Below, in pieces: positions 24,050 through 31,868 of a DNA stretch of 55,462 nucleotides. Position numbers and translations under genes: made by a program. The stretch covers positions 1 to 55,462 of the forward strand of contig CANCYO010000013.1 in assembly GCA_947382415.1 (NCBI GenBank), given 5' to 3'. Below the pieces are notes generated by a model, which saw only the letters and a list, made by a program, of their open reading frames with translations, made no database searches and was not told where the DNA came from. Numbering within the stretch: position 1 is the stretch's first letter; each line of letters begins with the position of its first letter. This DNA is from an uncultured Lachnospiraceae bacterium. GTDB taxonomy: Bacteria > Bacillota > Clostridia > Lachnospirales > Lachnospiraceae.

Positions 24050-24874
24050 TCAGGAGGGATTATAGATTCTGATTTCTACGCGCCTGTTCTTGCTTCTCCC
24101 CTCCGCAGTGGAGTTGTCAGCAATGGGGATGCGCTCACCCATTCCCGCGTGCCTGAGATTACTCACATCAAGCAGCGTATGGTCTGTTAAATAATAGAAC
24201 ACTGACAGCGCTCTGGCGCTGGACAATTCCTCATTGCTCGCAAACCGCGCACTGCTTATAGGCACATTGTCCGTGTGTCCCTCTATCTCGATAGTGCCCT
24301 GGGAATAACGCTCCAAAATCAGGCCTACCTTATCGAGCACCTCGAAGGAATCCGCATTGATCTCATCGCTTCCCGAGTCAAACAAAAGCGCTCCCTTCAT
24401 GGTAAGCTGCACATACTGTGCAGTAAAGCTTACGTCAATCTGGTCGGACAGCCTGCCTTCACTGACAGCCTCTTCCACCAGCTCAGCCAGCTCCTCGTTA
24501 TCCTGAAGCTGCCGTTCTTCCAGAGCATCCTGCAGAATCTGCATATCTCCGGACTTTTCATATTCCTCCAGCTTATCTTCCGGCGAAGCCGAATCTGACA
24601 GTTTACCTGTGCTGTTGATGTATTGATCCAACTCGTTGAGCTGACTCACACCATTGCTGATCAGAATACCGTCGCCGATCGCCGTAGCGCCGCCGCTGAA
24701 CACGCTGAAGGTATTGTTCATGGCAGCCACAAGCTCATTCAGCTTTGATTCCTCTACAGTGGACATTGAAAAGAGAAGCACGAAGAAACAAAGCAGAAGG
24801 TTCATCAGATCGCTGAAGGTGTTCATCCACGCCGGTGACCCGGCGGGGGGCGCATCTTCTTTTCTCTTTGCCAC
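24050..24874 (-). CDS. motB: Flagellar stator protein MotB
   Basis: MotB anchors the stator to peptidoglycan and carries the ion-binding aspartate. The 274-residue protein has one membrane helix with D22 in NTFSDLMNLLLCFFVLLFS, a plug and linker region (about 50-150) and a C-terminal OmpA-like peptidoglycan-binding domain (IEIEGHTDNVPI, then RALSVFYYL and KNRRVEIRIY). The start is GTG directly after the motA TAA, so the two are coupled. It is followed by fliL. Ion choice (proton or sodium) cannot be decided from the sequence by eye. Confidence 0.95.
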   Translation of the reverse strand: MAKRKEDAPPAGSPAWMNTFSDLMNLLLCFFVLLFSMSTVEESKLNELVAAMNNTFSVFSGGATAIGDGILISNGVSQLNELDQYINSTGKLSDSASPEDKLEEYEKSGDMQILQDALEERQLQDNEELAELVEEAVSEGRLSDQIDVSFTAQYVQLTMKGALLFDSGSDEINADSFEVLDKVGLILERYSQGTIEIEGHTDNVPISSARFASNEELSSARALSVFYYLTDHTLLDVSNLRHAGMGERIPIADNSTAEGRSKNRRVEIRIYNPS

Positions 24875-25666
24875 TTACTCCTCACCCCCTGCTTCCTCGG
24901 CATTGCTCTCTCTGTCCTTGGGTGCAAGGAAGGATTTCAGTTTTTCTTCGATTACGCGAGGATTCTCGCCGGCCTGTATGGACAACAGACCTTCTATCAT
25001 AACCTCCTTCATCATCATCTCAGTGGCATTGCATGCCTTGAGCTTGTTGGAGACAGGTATACATATCCAGTTGGCCAGCAATGAGCCGTACAATGTGGTG
25101 ATCAGGGCAACCGCCATGGAAGGTCCGATAGCATTGGGATCGGACATGTTATACAACATGTTAACCAGTCCTACCAGCGTACCAATCATACCCCAGGCAG
25201 GACCCATGGCTCCCAGCACATCCCAGAAGTTGATCAGATTCTTATGTCTGCCCTCGACACTGACCAGTTCCGTCTCCATAATGGCGCGTACAAGATCCGG
25301 ATCCGTGCCGTCCACGATCAGCAGAATGCCCTTCTTGAGAAACGGCTCGTCCAGATCCGCCGCCGCCTCCTCCAAAGACAAAAGCCCTTCTTTTCGGGCT
25401 ACGTTGGACAGTTCTATAATCTTTCTGATCACATCTGTGGTATTCAGCGTCGCCTGCTTAAAAATTAACATAAAGCTCTTCAGTCCCGCAATGAAATCCG
25501 GAAGAGTAAAGGAACAGAGCGTCGCTCCCAGAGAGCCTCCGAATGTGATCAGGGCAGATGCGGGGTCTATATAGCGTCCTATGTTTGCTATACCCGCATT
25601 GCTGATTACACCGAATGCCAACATGACAAAACCAAAAATAACACCAACTAATGACGCGATATCCAC
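24875..25666 (-). CDS. motA: Flagellar stator protein MotA
   Basis: MotA forms the stator ring around MotB and pushes on FliG. The 263-residue protein has four membrane helices, a cytoplasmic loop (about 65-145) and the family segment WGMIGTLVGLVNML in helix 3. The frame reaches a TTG at 25672, but that codon is one base from AGGTGA; GTG at 25666 has a 6-base spacing and gives the typical MDIASLVGVIFGF start. It follows flbD by 34 nt. Confidence 0.95.
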   Translation of the reverse strand: MDIASLVGVIFGFVMLAFGVISNAGIANIGRYIDPASALITFGGSLGATLCSFTLPDFIAGLKSFMLIFKQATLNTTDVIRKIIELSNVARKEGLLSLEEAAADLDEPFLKKGILLIVDGTDPDLVRAIMETELVSVEGRHKNLINFWDVLGAMGPAWGMIGTLVGLVNMLYNMSDPNAIGPSMAVALITTLYGSLLANWICIPVSNKLKACNATEMMMKEVMIEGLLSIQAGENPRVIEEKLKSFLAPKDRESNAEEAGGEE

Positions 25667-25700
25667 AACCAATCACCTAAACATTCCGCAATTTTCAAAA

Positions 25701-25886
25701 TTATTCTGCAAGAATATCCTTTCGATACAATTTTACTAGATTTTTTATCTCTTGTCTACTTTCTTTTACAATAATTTTTTTCCCCGTGGTCAAAGTGAGC
25801 ACAGTATCAGGGGTTTCCTCCACTATTTCCAATAAGTGGGGATTTACGAGGATCTTAACCCCGTTTAATTTTGTGACTTCTATCAT
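25701..25886 (-). CDS. swrD: FlbD/SwrD family protein
   Basis: This 61-residue protein starts MIEVTKLNGVKILVNPHLLE, the pattern of the FlbD family, to which Bacillus SwrD (YlzI) belongs. SwrD raises flagellar torque and is needed for swarming. The chosen ATG at 25886 has GGGGGAG five bases upstream; the longer frame from 25907 has no site. In Bacillus swrD sits between flgE and fliL; here it is followed at once by motA and motB, which fits its stator-related role. A consensus promoter lies 60 bp upstream. Confidence 0.88.
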   Translation of the reverse strand: MIEVTKLNGVKILVNPHLLEIVEETPDTVLTLTTGKKIIVKESRQEIKNLVKLYRKDILAE

Positions 25887-25912
25887 GCCTGCTCCCCCGC
25901 TATACAAGGACT

Positions 25913-25946
25913 TAAGGGACGGAAATCATCCATCTTCCGTCCCTTA
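25913..25946 (-). promoter_or_regulatory. 12-bp inverted repeat over the flbD promoter start
   Basis: A perfect inverted repeat has arms 25913-25924 and 25935-25946 (TAAGGGACGGAA and its complement) and a 10-nt spacer. It begins at the last base of the -10 box and covers the expected start point. It may be an operator for a dimeric regulator or a hairpin in read-through mRNA. No T run follows. Confidence 0.75.
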
Positions 25947-25974
25947 TTATGCCATTTTCCCAAAGCCTTGTCAA
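25946..25974 (-). promoter_or_regulatory. Sigma-A promoter before flbD-motAB
   Basis: TTGACA (25969-25974, perfect) and CATAAT (25946-25951, five of six) are separated by 17 bp, in the gap between flgE and flbD. This is one of the best promoters in the window and lies inside the flagellar cluster. Confidence 0.8.
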
Positions 25975-25995
25975 ATCCCAATTTCAGGTTTCATA

Positions 25996-27723
25996 TTATC
26001 TCTTAAGGTTTGTAAGTTCCTCAAGCAGCGTATCAGACACGGTAATGATACGGCTGTTTGCCTGGAAACCTCTCTGTGTAGTGATCATAGTCGTAAATTC
26101 AGAGGACAGATCCACATTACTCATCTCCAACTGACCGGTGGACATATATCCTCCGTTTGCGGTAATGTCCACGCCGATACCGTCAAACTCACCGGAGTTC
26201 AGGGTAGCGGAATAGAGATTGTCGCCCTTTTTCTCCAGACCTGACGCATTGGCAAATGCCGCGGTTGCGATCTGTCCCAGCAGCTTGGTCATGCCATTGT
26301 CATAGCTGGCATAAATTCTGCCGTCGGTCTGAATGGACACGCCGATCATATCTCCCAGACGGCGTCCTGTTCCCAGACCCTCCAGATCTCCGCTGGTAGC
26401 GCCCACAGTGGAGGTACCCTTGTTGTCGCACATGGAGGTAGCGGACAGGTCGATCTGAATATTGGAGAAATTGGTGAAGCCTTCTCCCAGATCTGCCAGG
26501 TTAAAGTTTACGAGGAAGGAGGTGGTGCTTCCGCCCACGGACATGATGTCGCCATTGTCAGGATTGTACTGCACATCATATCCATAGTAAGTGCGTCCCG
26601 TGGACTCCTTGCCTTCTCCCAGAGCCTGATCCAATCCACCGTATGTCGCGCGGTCGCCAAGTATATCAGCGATGCTGTGGGTCTGATCTACTCCCGCTAC
26701 CGTCACGGGAATCTGCAGATTCATGAATTCGTTCAGGGATCCCTCATAGCCGTAAGCCTTGGCGATCTGCTCCAGCGCCTTCTGATATTCAGCGGCGGCT
26801 TCTTCCGCGTCAGTGGGCGCAGGCGTCACGGTACTGTACGGATAAGTGGCATTGCCGGTAGCATAAACCAGAGGATTATTATTTACCAGAAGGTTTCCGC
26901 CGGCGTCCCAGGTATAATTATCGGCCAGCTTAATGCTGGTGAGCTTCTCCTGGGTCTGGGCCACTCCGCCGCCAAACACGGCGCGCTTCTGATCCTCAGT
27001 CAGAGGAACCTCCTTGCCCGTGGAATCGATCATCTTGGAGAATTCCAAGCTGTATTTGTTCTTCTCGCTGGACTGTCTGAACACGAATTTCGCGGTGTAC
27101 TCATAGCCCAGATTATCATAAATCTTGAGGTTCACTACCTTGCCGTTTGCGCTGGTCACATCCGTGTCGTTTTTGTCGATGATACCGGACATATGCGCTT
27201 TGGAGGTAGACTCTGCGGGATAGGTCATATTGACGGCGCTCATGATGCGCAGCGCCGCAACCGAATCCTGTCTGATGTCTCCGGTCTCGGGATCAACGCC
27301 CCAGCCCATCACGTTATAACCGGTGCTGGTCATGGCCAGATTGCCCGCTCCGTCCACATAAAAGGAACCGTCTCGGGTGAAGAAATTCTCTCTTCCATTG
27401 TTCACCACAAAGAAATTCTCGCCGGTGATCATGATATCAAAGGGGTTTCCGGTGGACTGGCTTGAGCCCTGCCCTGTGATATTGACAGTGATGGCGCCGG
27501 ACTTTACACCCAGACCAATCTGTCTCGCGTTGACACCGCCGGTGCCGGTGACGGGGTTCGCGCCGCTGGCCCTCTGTGTGGTCTGGCTCATCAGCTCGCT
27601 GAACACCATGGTGCTTCCCTTGAATGCGGTAGTGTTTACGTTTGCGATATTGTTACCGATTACATCCATTCTTACCTGGTGGGTCTTCAGACCTGCCACA
27701 CCAGAATACAATGATCTCATCAT
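25996..27723 (-). CDS. flgE: Flagellar hook protein FlgE
   Basis: FlgE polymerises into the hook that couples rod to filament. The 575-residue protein has the D0 N-terminus (MRSLYSGVAGLKTHQVRMD, NNIANVNTTAFKGS) and the matching D0 C-terminus (SNVDLSSEFTTMITTQRGFQ) that form the axial core, with variable hook domains between. It is longer than Bacillus FlgE (about 264) and enteric FlgE (about 400), the extra being in the central surface domains. AGGAGG lies 10 nt before the first ATG; a second ATG follows at once. Confidence 0.95.
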   Translation of the reverse strand: MMRSLYSGVAGLKTHQVRMDVIGNNIANVNTTAFKGSTMVFSELMSQTTQRASGANPVTGTGGVNARQIGLGVKSGAITVNITGQGSSQSTGNPFDIMITGENFFVVNNGRENFFTRDGSFYVDGAGNLAMTSTGYNVMGWGVDPETGDIRQDSVAALRIMSAVNMTYPAESTSKAHMSGIIDKNDTDVTSANGKVVNLKIYDNLGYEYTAKFVFRQSSEKNKYSLEFSKMIDSTGKEVPLTEDQKRAVFGGGVAQTQEKLTSIKLADNYTWDAGGNLLVNNNPLVYATGNATYPYSTVTPAPTDAEEAAAEYQKALEQIAKAYGYEGSLNEFMNLQIPVTVAGVDQTHSIADILGDRATYGGLDQALGEGKESTGRTYYGYDVQYNPDNGDIMSVGGSTTSFLVNFNLADLGEGFTNFSNIQIDLSATSMCDNKGTSTVGATSGDLEGLGTGRRLGDMIGVSIQTDGRIYASYDNGMTKLLGQIATAAFANASGLEKKGDNLYSATLNSGEFDGIGVDITANGGYMSTGQLEMSNVDLSSEFTTMITTQRGFQANSRIITVSDTLLEELTNLKR

Positions 27724-27814
27724 AATGCTTATTCCTCCTGTTTCGTTGGAGCCGCACCCCCTCTGTCATTCGGGGACTGCCTTATATTCCGTAAGCTTCC
27801 TTGTGAGGTCCGGC

Positions 27815-28222
27815 CTACATGATTACTGCTCCGTTGATATTGGTAAATACATTGTCCTGCGTCTCCGTGCTGTCCATGGCAGTCACCACCGTGCTGTTGG
27901 GCACGTTCACGATAAATGCCAGTTCATCCACAATGACCAGTGAATCCTTGATTCCCTTCTGTCCCGCCCTGCGGACTCCGTCGCAAAGCCTCTCCATCTG
28001 ATTGTCGCTCAGCTCGATGCCGCGGTCGTTCAGGCGTCCTGCCGCATGCTTTGAAAATCTGAGTTCCTGCGTCTTTCCCGACTCCTGCAGGGTTTTCTGC
28101 AAAAGCACTTCCTGAAAGGAAACACCGGAGCGTTTTACCAGATTATCAATCTGCTTTGACTGCTTCAGATAGCGGTCCGTCAGTTGCTCGATGGAAAGGA
28201 AATTCTGTTTCTGAATATCCAT
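27815..28222 (-). CDS. TIGR02530-type flagellar operon protein
   Basis: The 135-residue soluble protein matches the small flagellar operon family found between flgD and flgE in many Firmicutes and related bacteria: LRFSKHAAGRLNDRGIELS, then IKDSLVIVDELAFIVNVPN and a C-terminal TAMD segment followed by VFTNINGAVIM. The role is not settled; the position suggests hook assembly. GGGAGG lies 7 nt before the ATG. It is 34 nt after flgD. Confidence 0.85.
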   Translation of the reverse strand: MDIQKQNFLSIEQLTDRYLKQSKQIDNLVKRSGVSFQEVLLQKTLQESGKTQELRFSKHAAGRLNDRGIELSDNQMERLCDGVRRAGQKGIKDSLVIVDELAFIVNVPNSTVVTAMDSTETQDNVFTNINGAVIM

Positions 28223-28256
28223 ATTCCTTCCTCCCGTCTGTCACATCCTGTGCCGG

Positions 28257-28970
28257 TTACTGCTCTCCATCCACATCCTCTTTACCGTCATCCTCTTCAT
28301 CACCGCCGACTTCTTCCTGGTCGCCGTTTTCACCCATCTGGGCTCTTACTTCCTTGGCTTTCTCGATGTACTCGTTGAGCTTGGTCACTACATCCTTGGC
28401 GATGAAGGACTTCTCATAATCGTTCATTTCGTTATAAATCTTCTCCAGCTCGTCGATGGTCTTCAGATCTGAGTGATCCACGCCGTTCACATGAGGCAGC
28501 TTAGCGATCGCATCCACAAAATCCTCCGCCTTGTTGTACGCATCGATGTACTCCTTATCCACCACAGTATCCAGATCATCTATGGAATACAGGGATTCGT
28601 TGATGGACAGATATGCCTTGCCGTTCTCGTACACGACATAGTCAACCTTGCCGTACACATACTTGGGCTCGCCCTTGGAATCCGTGGTCTTGACATAGAC
28701 CTCCTTGCCTACCAGCTGGCTTGCACGCTGTAAATCCATGTTTACCGCCATGTTCTGCAGCTGCTCAACCTGTGAGAACTGTGCATACTGGGAAATATAC
28801 TCTGTGTTTGAAGTGGGCTCCAGAGGATCCTGATACCTCATCTGCGCTACCAAAAGCTGCAGAAACGCTTCCTTATCCATACCGTTACCGGAAGCATTGG
28901 CTTTTTTCAGGGAATTCTGAGATTCCGTCTCCACGATCTGACCGTCTTTTACCGGTGCCATCAGTGCCAT
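28257..28970 (-). CDS. flgD: Flagellar hook capping protein FlgD
   Basis: FlgD forms the cap under which hook subunits add. The 237-residue protein has the conserved N-terminal domain (MDKEAFLQLLVAQMRYQDPL, then ISQYAQFSQVEQLQNM) followed by a less usual region and an acidic C-terminal tail (about 215-237, Asp/Glu/Gly). Two ATGs lie close together: 28976 is 2 bases from AGGAG, 28970 is 8 bases away, so the latter is chosen. It follows fliK by 50 nt. Confidence 0.93.
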   Translation of the reverse strand: MALMAPVKDGQIVETESQNSLKKANASGNGMDKEAFLQLLVAQMRYQDPLEPTSNTEYISQYAQFSQVEQLQNMAVNMDLQRASQLVGKEVYVKTTDSKGEPKYVYGKVDYVVYENGKAYLSINESLYSIDDLDTVVDKEYIDAYNKAEDFVDAIAKLPHVNGVDHSDLKTIDELEKIYNEMNDYEKSFIAKDVVTKLNEYIEKAKEVRAQMGENGDQEEVGGDEEDDGKEDVDGEQ

Positions 28971-29020
28971 ATTCATCTCTCCTTTCTAAAATATAATCGT
29001 CCTTAAGACCGTCATGCGGA

Positions 29021-30373
29021 TCAGGCGGTGAAATCCACCGTTCCGCCGTTTGCAGCCATCATCTCGACTGCCAGTCTGTCCTCTGACTCCAGTTCCTCTG
29101 CCGGCTGCCCATCCTCCATGCTGTGGATGCTGAGCCTCCTGGCTCTGGGGCGTTTACCCTCTGCCGTCTCCTGGGGCTGTCTGCCTCTGCCCTGTTCCAG
29201 ATTCTGCTCAAACTGATGAGTCTGCACGGTGACCTCAATAGCCTCCACTTTGACACCCTGTTCCTCAAAACTCTCTCTGAGCTGAACCATCTGGCTCTCC
29301 AACGCGGCCTTCACAGCTTCGTTCTGCGCGATAAAGTTCGCGGTAAGTACGCCGCCCCTGGCTGCCACATGAATCTGCAGAGTTCCCAGATTAGCGGGAT
29401 GAAGCTGCATTTCAATACTGGACTCCTCGGGTTTCACCTGAAGTTTCATGTACTCCAGCACCTGCCGCATGATATCCTGCGCATCCACATTTGACGCCTC
29501 ATGTGCAGCCTGAACGCTCTCTGCCTGCGGCTGGTAATTGCCGTCCTGAATGGCCTGCAGGATCGGGTTTGCGGTTCCCTCATGGGATGCGCCGCCTTTC
29601 TCCTGTCCGTTATCCGCGGCATCACGGCCGTCCTGGCTGTGCTCTGTCTGGGCAATTTCCTGAGTCGTCTCCCCGGTCAAAGCCTCGCCCGAAAGCTCCA
29701 CCTGAGATTCATCTGCATCCTTCTGCACATTAATCTCCACAAGAGGCTGTGCCTCTTCCACGGGCTGCTGTGCATCAGACACAGTCTGCAGCAATTGTTC
29801 CGGCGTAAGCTCCAGTTTTTCACTGCACGTCTCCAGCGCTGCCCGGCCCTGCTCCATGAGCATCCTGTAATCCGCACAAAGCTGTTCGTCTGTGAGAAGC
29901 GAAAAAGTATCCTGCGCACCGGTGACTTCCAGCAGCAGAGCGCTGAGATTCTCAGGCACAAGCAGATCCGCCGGTTCCAGATTCATCTCGCCCATGTACT
30001 CCTGCACGGTTTCCACCGGAATTCCCAACGTATCTGCAATCTGTTGAATCAGTTCCTGGGCAGCCGTAGCCACGACCTCCATGGCTTCCTCCAGATCCGT
30101 TTCGGTAAGTTCCCCTTCAGGTGTACTGTCAACTTCTCTCTCCTGAAGACTCTTTCCGGGACGTTCGCCGGCTCTCAGCGCATTCTCTCTGGCCGCTTTG
30201 GCGTTGTCATCCTTCCCTGATGCCTGTTCCGGCTGCGGCGCAGTCCGGTTTTCCTGAGTCTGACCGTTAAAAATGGCCTTAAACCCGTCGTCCCCCGTCT
30301 TAGCCGGTGCGTTTGACGCATACACGCCGGGATTCATCATCGCCCCTACATCCTTTACTGACGTAGTTTTCAT
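29021..30373 (-). CDS. fliK: Flagellar hook-length control protein FliK
   Basis: FliK measures hook length and triggers the FlhB switch. The 450-residue protein is Glu/Gln/Ala-rich and of low complexity for its first 300 residues, with a conserved C-terminal domain (about 315-400) containing IEMQLHPANLGTLQIHV and VKAALESQMVQLRESFEEQG. The frame reaches 30427, but AGGAGG lies 6 nt before the ATG at 30373. The 129-nt gap before it has two hairpins and a weak promoter. Confidence 0.93.
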   Translation of the reverse strand: MKTTSVKDVGAMMNPGVYASNAPAKTGDDGFKAIFNGQTQENRTAPQPEQASGKDDNAKAARENALRAGERPGKSLQEREVDSTPEGELTETDLEEAMEVVATAAQELIQQIADTLGIPVETVQEYMGEMNLEPADLLVPENLSALLLEVTGAQDTFSLLTDEQLCADYRMLMEQGRAALETCSEKLELTPEQLLQTVSDAQQPVEEAQPLVEINVQKDADESQVELSGEALTGETTQEIAQTEHSQDGRDAADNGQEKGGASHEGTANPILQAIQDGNYQPQAESVQAAHEASNVDAQDIMRQVLEYMKLQVKPEESSIEMQLHPANLGTLQIHVAARGGVLTANFIAQNEAVKAALESQMVQLRESFEEQGVKVEAIEVTVQTHQFEQNLEQGRGRQPQETAEGKRPRARRLSIHSMEDGQPAEELESEDRLAVEMMAANGGTVDFTA

Positions 30374-30392
30374 GGTTTTCCTCCTTTCCTGA

Positions 30393-30421
30393 ATTATAGT
30401 AGTGCCGTTTTTGTATTGCAG
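30393..30421 (-). promoter_or_regulatory. Weak putative promoter before fliK
   Basis: TATAAT (30393-30398, perfect) lies 17 bp from CTGCAA (30416-30421, three of six), 20 nt before the fliK start codon. The -35 overlaps one arm of a hairpin. Could be chance. Confidence 0.3.
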
Positions 30422-30470
30422 CGGCATGATCCACGCCGCTGTATATACCGCGCAAACGCACGGGATATAC
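30421..30470 (-). other. Two consecutive hairpins in the leader of fliK
   Basis: Hairpin 1 (30441-30470) pairs GTATAT and CCGTGC with GCGCGG and ATATAC around one mismatch with a 4-nt loop. Hairpin 2 (30421-30439) pairs GCGGCGT with ATGCCGC around a 5-nt loop. Neither has a T run; they may be processing or stability elements that set fliK expression. Confidence 0.55.
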
Positions 30471-30502
30471 CATAATTTATATCGGATTTCCGGCCCTGAA
30501 CC

Positions 30503-31378
30503 TTAAGATTTGGGCTTCATAATTTTCACGAGCTTGGCGGCGATCTCAGCATCCATGGCCCCCAGGATATCCGCCCGCTTCTCCGCCGATATCGCTTCAA
30601 GTATCTCCGCCACCAGATTCAGATCCTTATCCATCTTCTCGATGATACCGGCCGCGGCCTTGGGTTTCATCTGGGCGAAGGTGTTGGCGTAATCCTGCAC
30701 CTCTTTGTCGGCCTCTGTCTGTGTCACCACCTGCTTGTAAAGATACTCCGCCGTGGCGGGATCCATAGCTTCATAATATTTCTGATATTCCTCTGCGCCG
30801 GGACCGTTCTCCGCATAGATGACTTCCTCGTAAAACTCTGTGCGGATACGCTGGAATTCCACCTGCTTGGCCTCGAAGGGCTGAAGGCGCAAAACTTCCG
30901 CTTTCAGGGTATCCAGCTCCGCGTCCTTGTCCTTGGATTCCTTCTGAGCCTGTTCCAACTGTCTCTCAAGCAGTGTAATCTGATCCACTGCGTCCCGCAG
31001 GCTGGTATAACCGCCATAACTCTCCCCGTTGGTAGTCTCCGTCAGGGCCGTTCCGGGCAGGATCCTGTTGAGCACAGGCACATCTTTCAAAACCGGGGTC
31101 AGCACGGAACTGCCAAAACCGCCCACGTCCATTTTGACTACCACACAGATCACCACAAGCCACAGCAGCACGATGAAAACAGTGGTAAGGAATGTGGCGA
31201 ACCCGCCGCCCTCCTCGTCCTCCGCAAGCTCATCCGCCCGCTTTGCAATCTCCTTCGCCCTGCGTTTGGCCTCCTTTTTCTGTGCCTTCTGGTCATTCTT
31301 AAATCTCTTTTTCTCTTCCTGAAGCCTCTTTTTCTCCGCCGCAGTATCCAGCTCCTGCGTGTTCATTTCCTTTGCCAT
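30503..31378 (-). CDS. MotE-like (YlxF) coiled-coil membrane protein
   Basis: The 291-residue protein has a basic cytoplasmic N-terminus (about 1-55), one membrane helix (about 60-82), a coiled coil (about 132-165) and a C-terminal MgtE_N/MotE-like domain (FAQMKPKAAAGIIEKMDKDL, then AEILEAISAEKRADILGAM). It has the position of Bacillus ylxF, between fliJ and fliK. MotE proteins in other bacteria act with the stator protein MotC or MotB; here a chaperone or export role is also possible. It lies 6 nt after fliJ. Confidence 0.85.
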   Translation of the reverse strand: MAKEMNTQELDTAAEKKRLQEEKKRFKNDQKAQKKEAKRRAKEIAKRADELAEDEEGGGFATFLTTVFIVLLWLVVICVVVKMDVGGFGSSVLTPVLKDVPVLNRILPGTALTETTNGESYGGYTSLRDAVDQITLLERQLEQAQKESKDKDAELDTLKAEVLRLQPFEAKQVEFQRIRTEFYEEVIYAENGPGAEEYQKYYEAMDPATAEYLYKQVVTQTEADKEVQDYANTFAQMKPKAAAGIIEKMDKDLNLVAEILEAISAEKRADILGAMDAEIAAKLVKIMKPKS

Positions 31379-31384
31379 ATCGTC

Positions 31385-31834
31385 CTACACCTCTTGTTTC
31401 TGACCATAGGTGTAACTGGTCAGCTCATCGATTACCTTGCTCTCCGCGCGATTCTCCTCCCGCACAAACGCATCGAAGGCCTTCTCCCGCAGAGTCTCCT
31501 GTGTCTTTCTCTCCTGCATGGCCACCTTCATGCGCTCTCTCGCATTCTCAAGCTTGCGCCTGGCATTTTCCACCTGTAAATGCTGTTCTGCGATATAGCC
31601 GTCCATGGTGAGGATCGCGTTCTGATTGGTCTCTATCTCCCGCACGTTCAACACACCGTTTAAGAGTGCCCGGGCCAACTGCTCATACTCTTTCTTCCTT
31701 GCCTGAAGCCCGTAAAGCTTCTCCTCTTCTTCATCCAAAAGCATTTTGGCCGTGGAAAATTCCTGTTTGGCCATATCTTCCATCTTCAGTTTGATATTCA
31801 GCACATTCTGCAGTCTGTAACGAAACTTCGCCAT
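31385..31834 (-). CDS. fliJ: Flagellar export chaperone FliJ
   Basis: FliJ is the coiled-coil stalk of the export ATPase ring, similar to the gamma subunit of F-ATPase. The 149-residue product starts MAKFRYRLQNVLNIK and is an all-helical antiparallel coiled coil with long heptads, the usual length and layout. AGGAG lies 6 nt before the ATG. It follows fliI by 34 nt. Confidence 0.93.
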   Translation of the reverse strand: MAKFRYRLQNVLNIKLKMEDMAKQEFSTAKMLLDEEEEKLYGLQARKKEYEQLARALLNGVLNVREIETNQNAILTMDGYIAEQHLQVENARRKLENARERMKVAMQERKTQETLREKAFDAFVREENRAESKVIDELTSYTYGQKQEV

Positions 31835-31868
31835 CTGTCACTCCTAAATGGGCACTGTCTGCAGGCCG

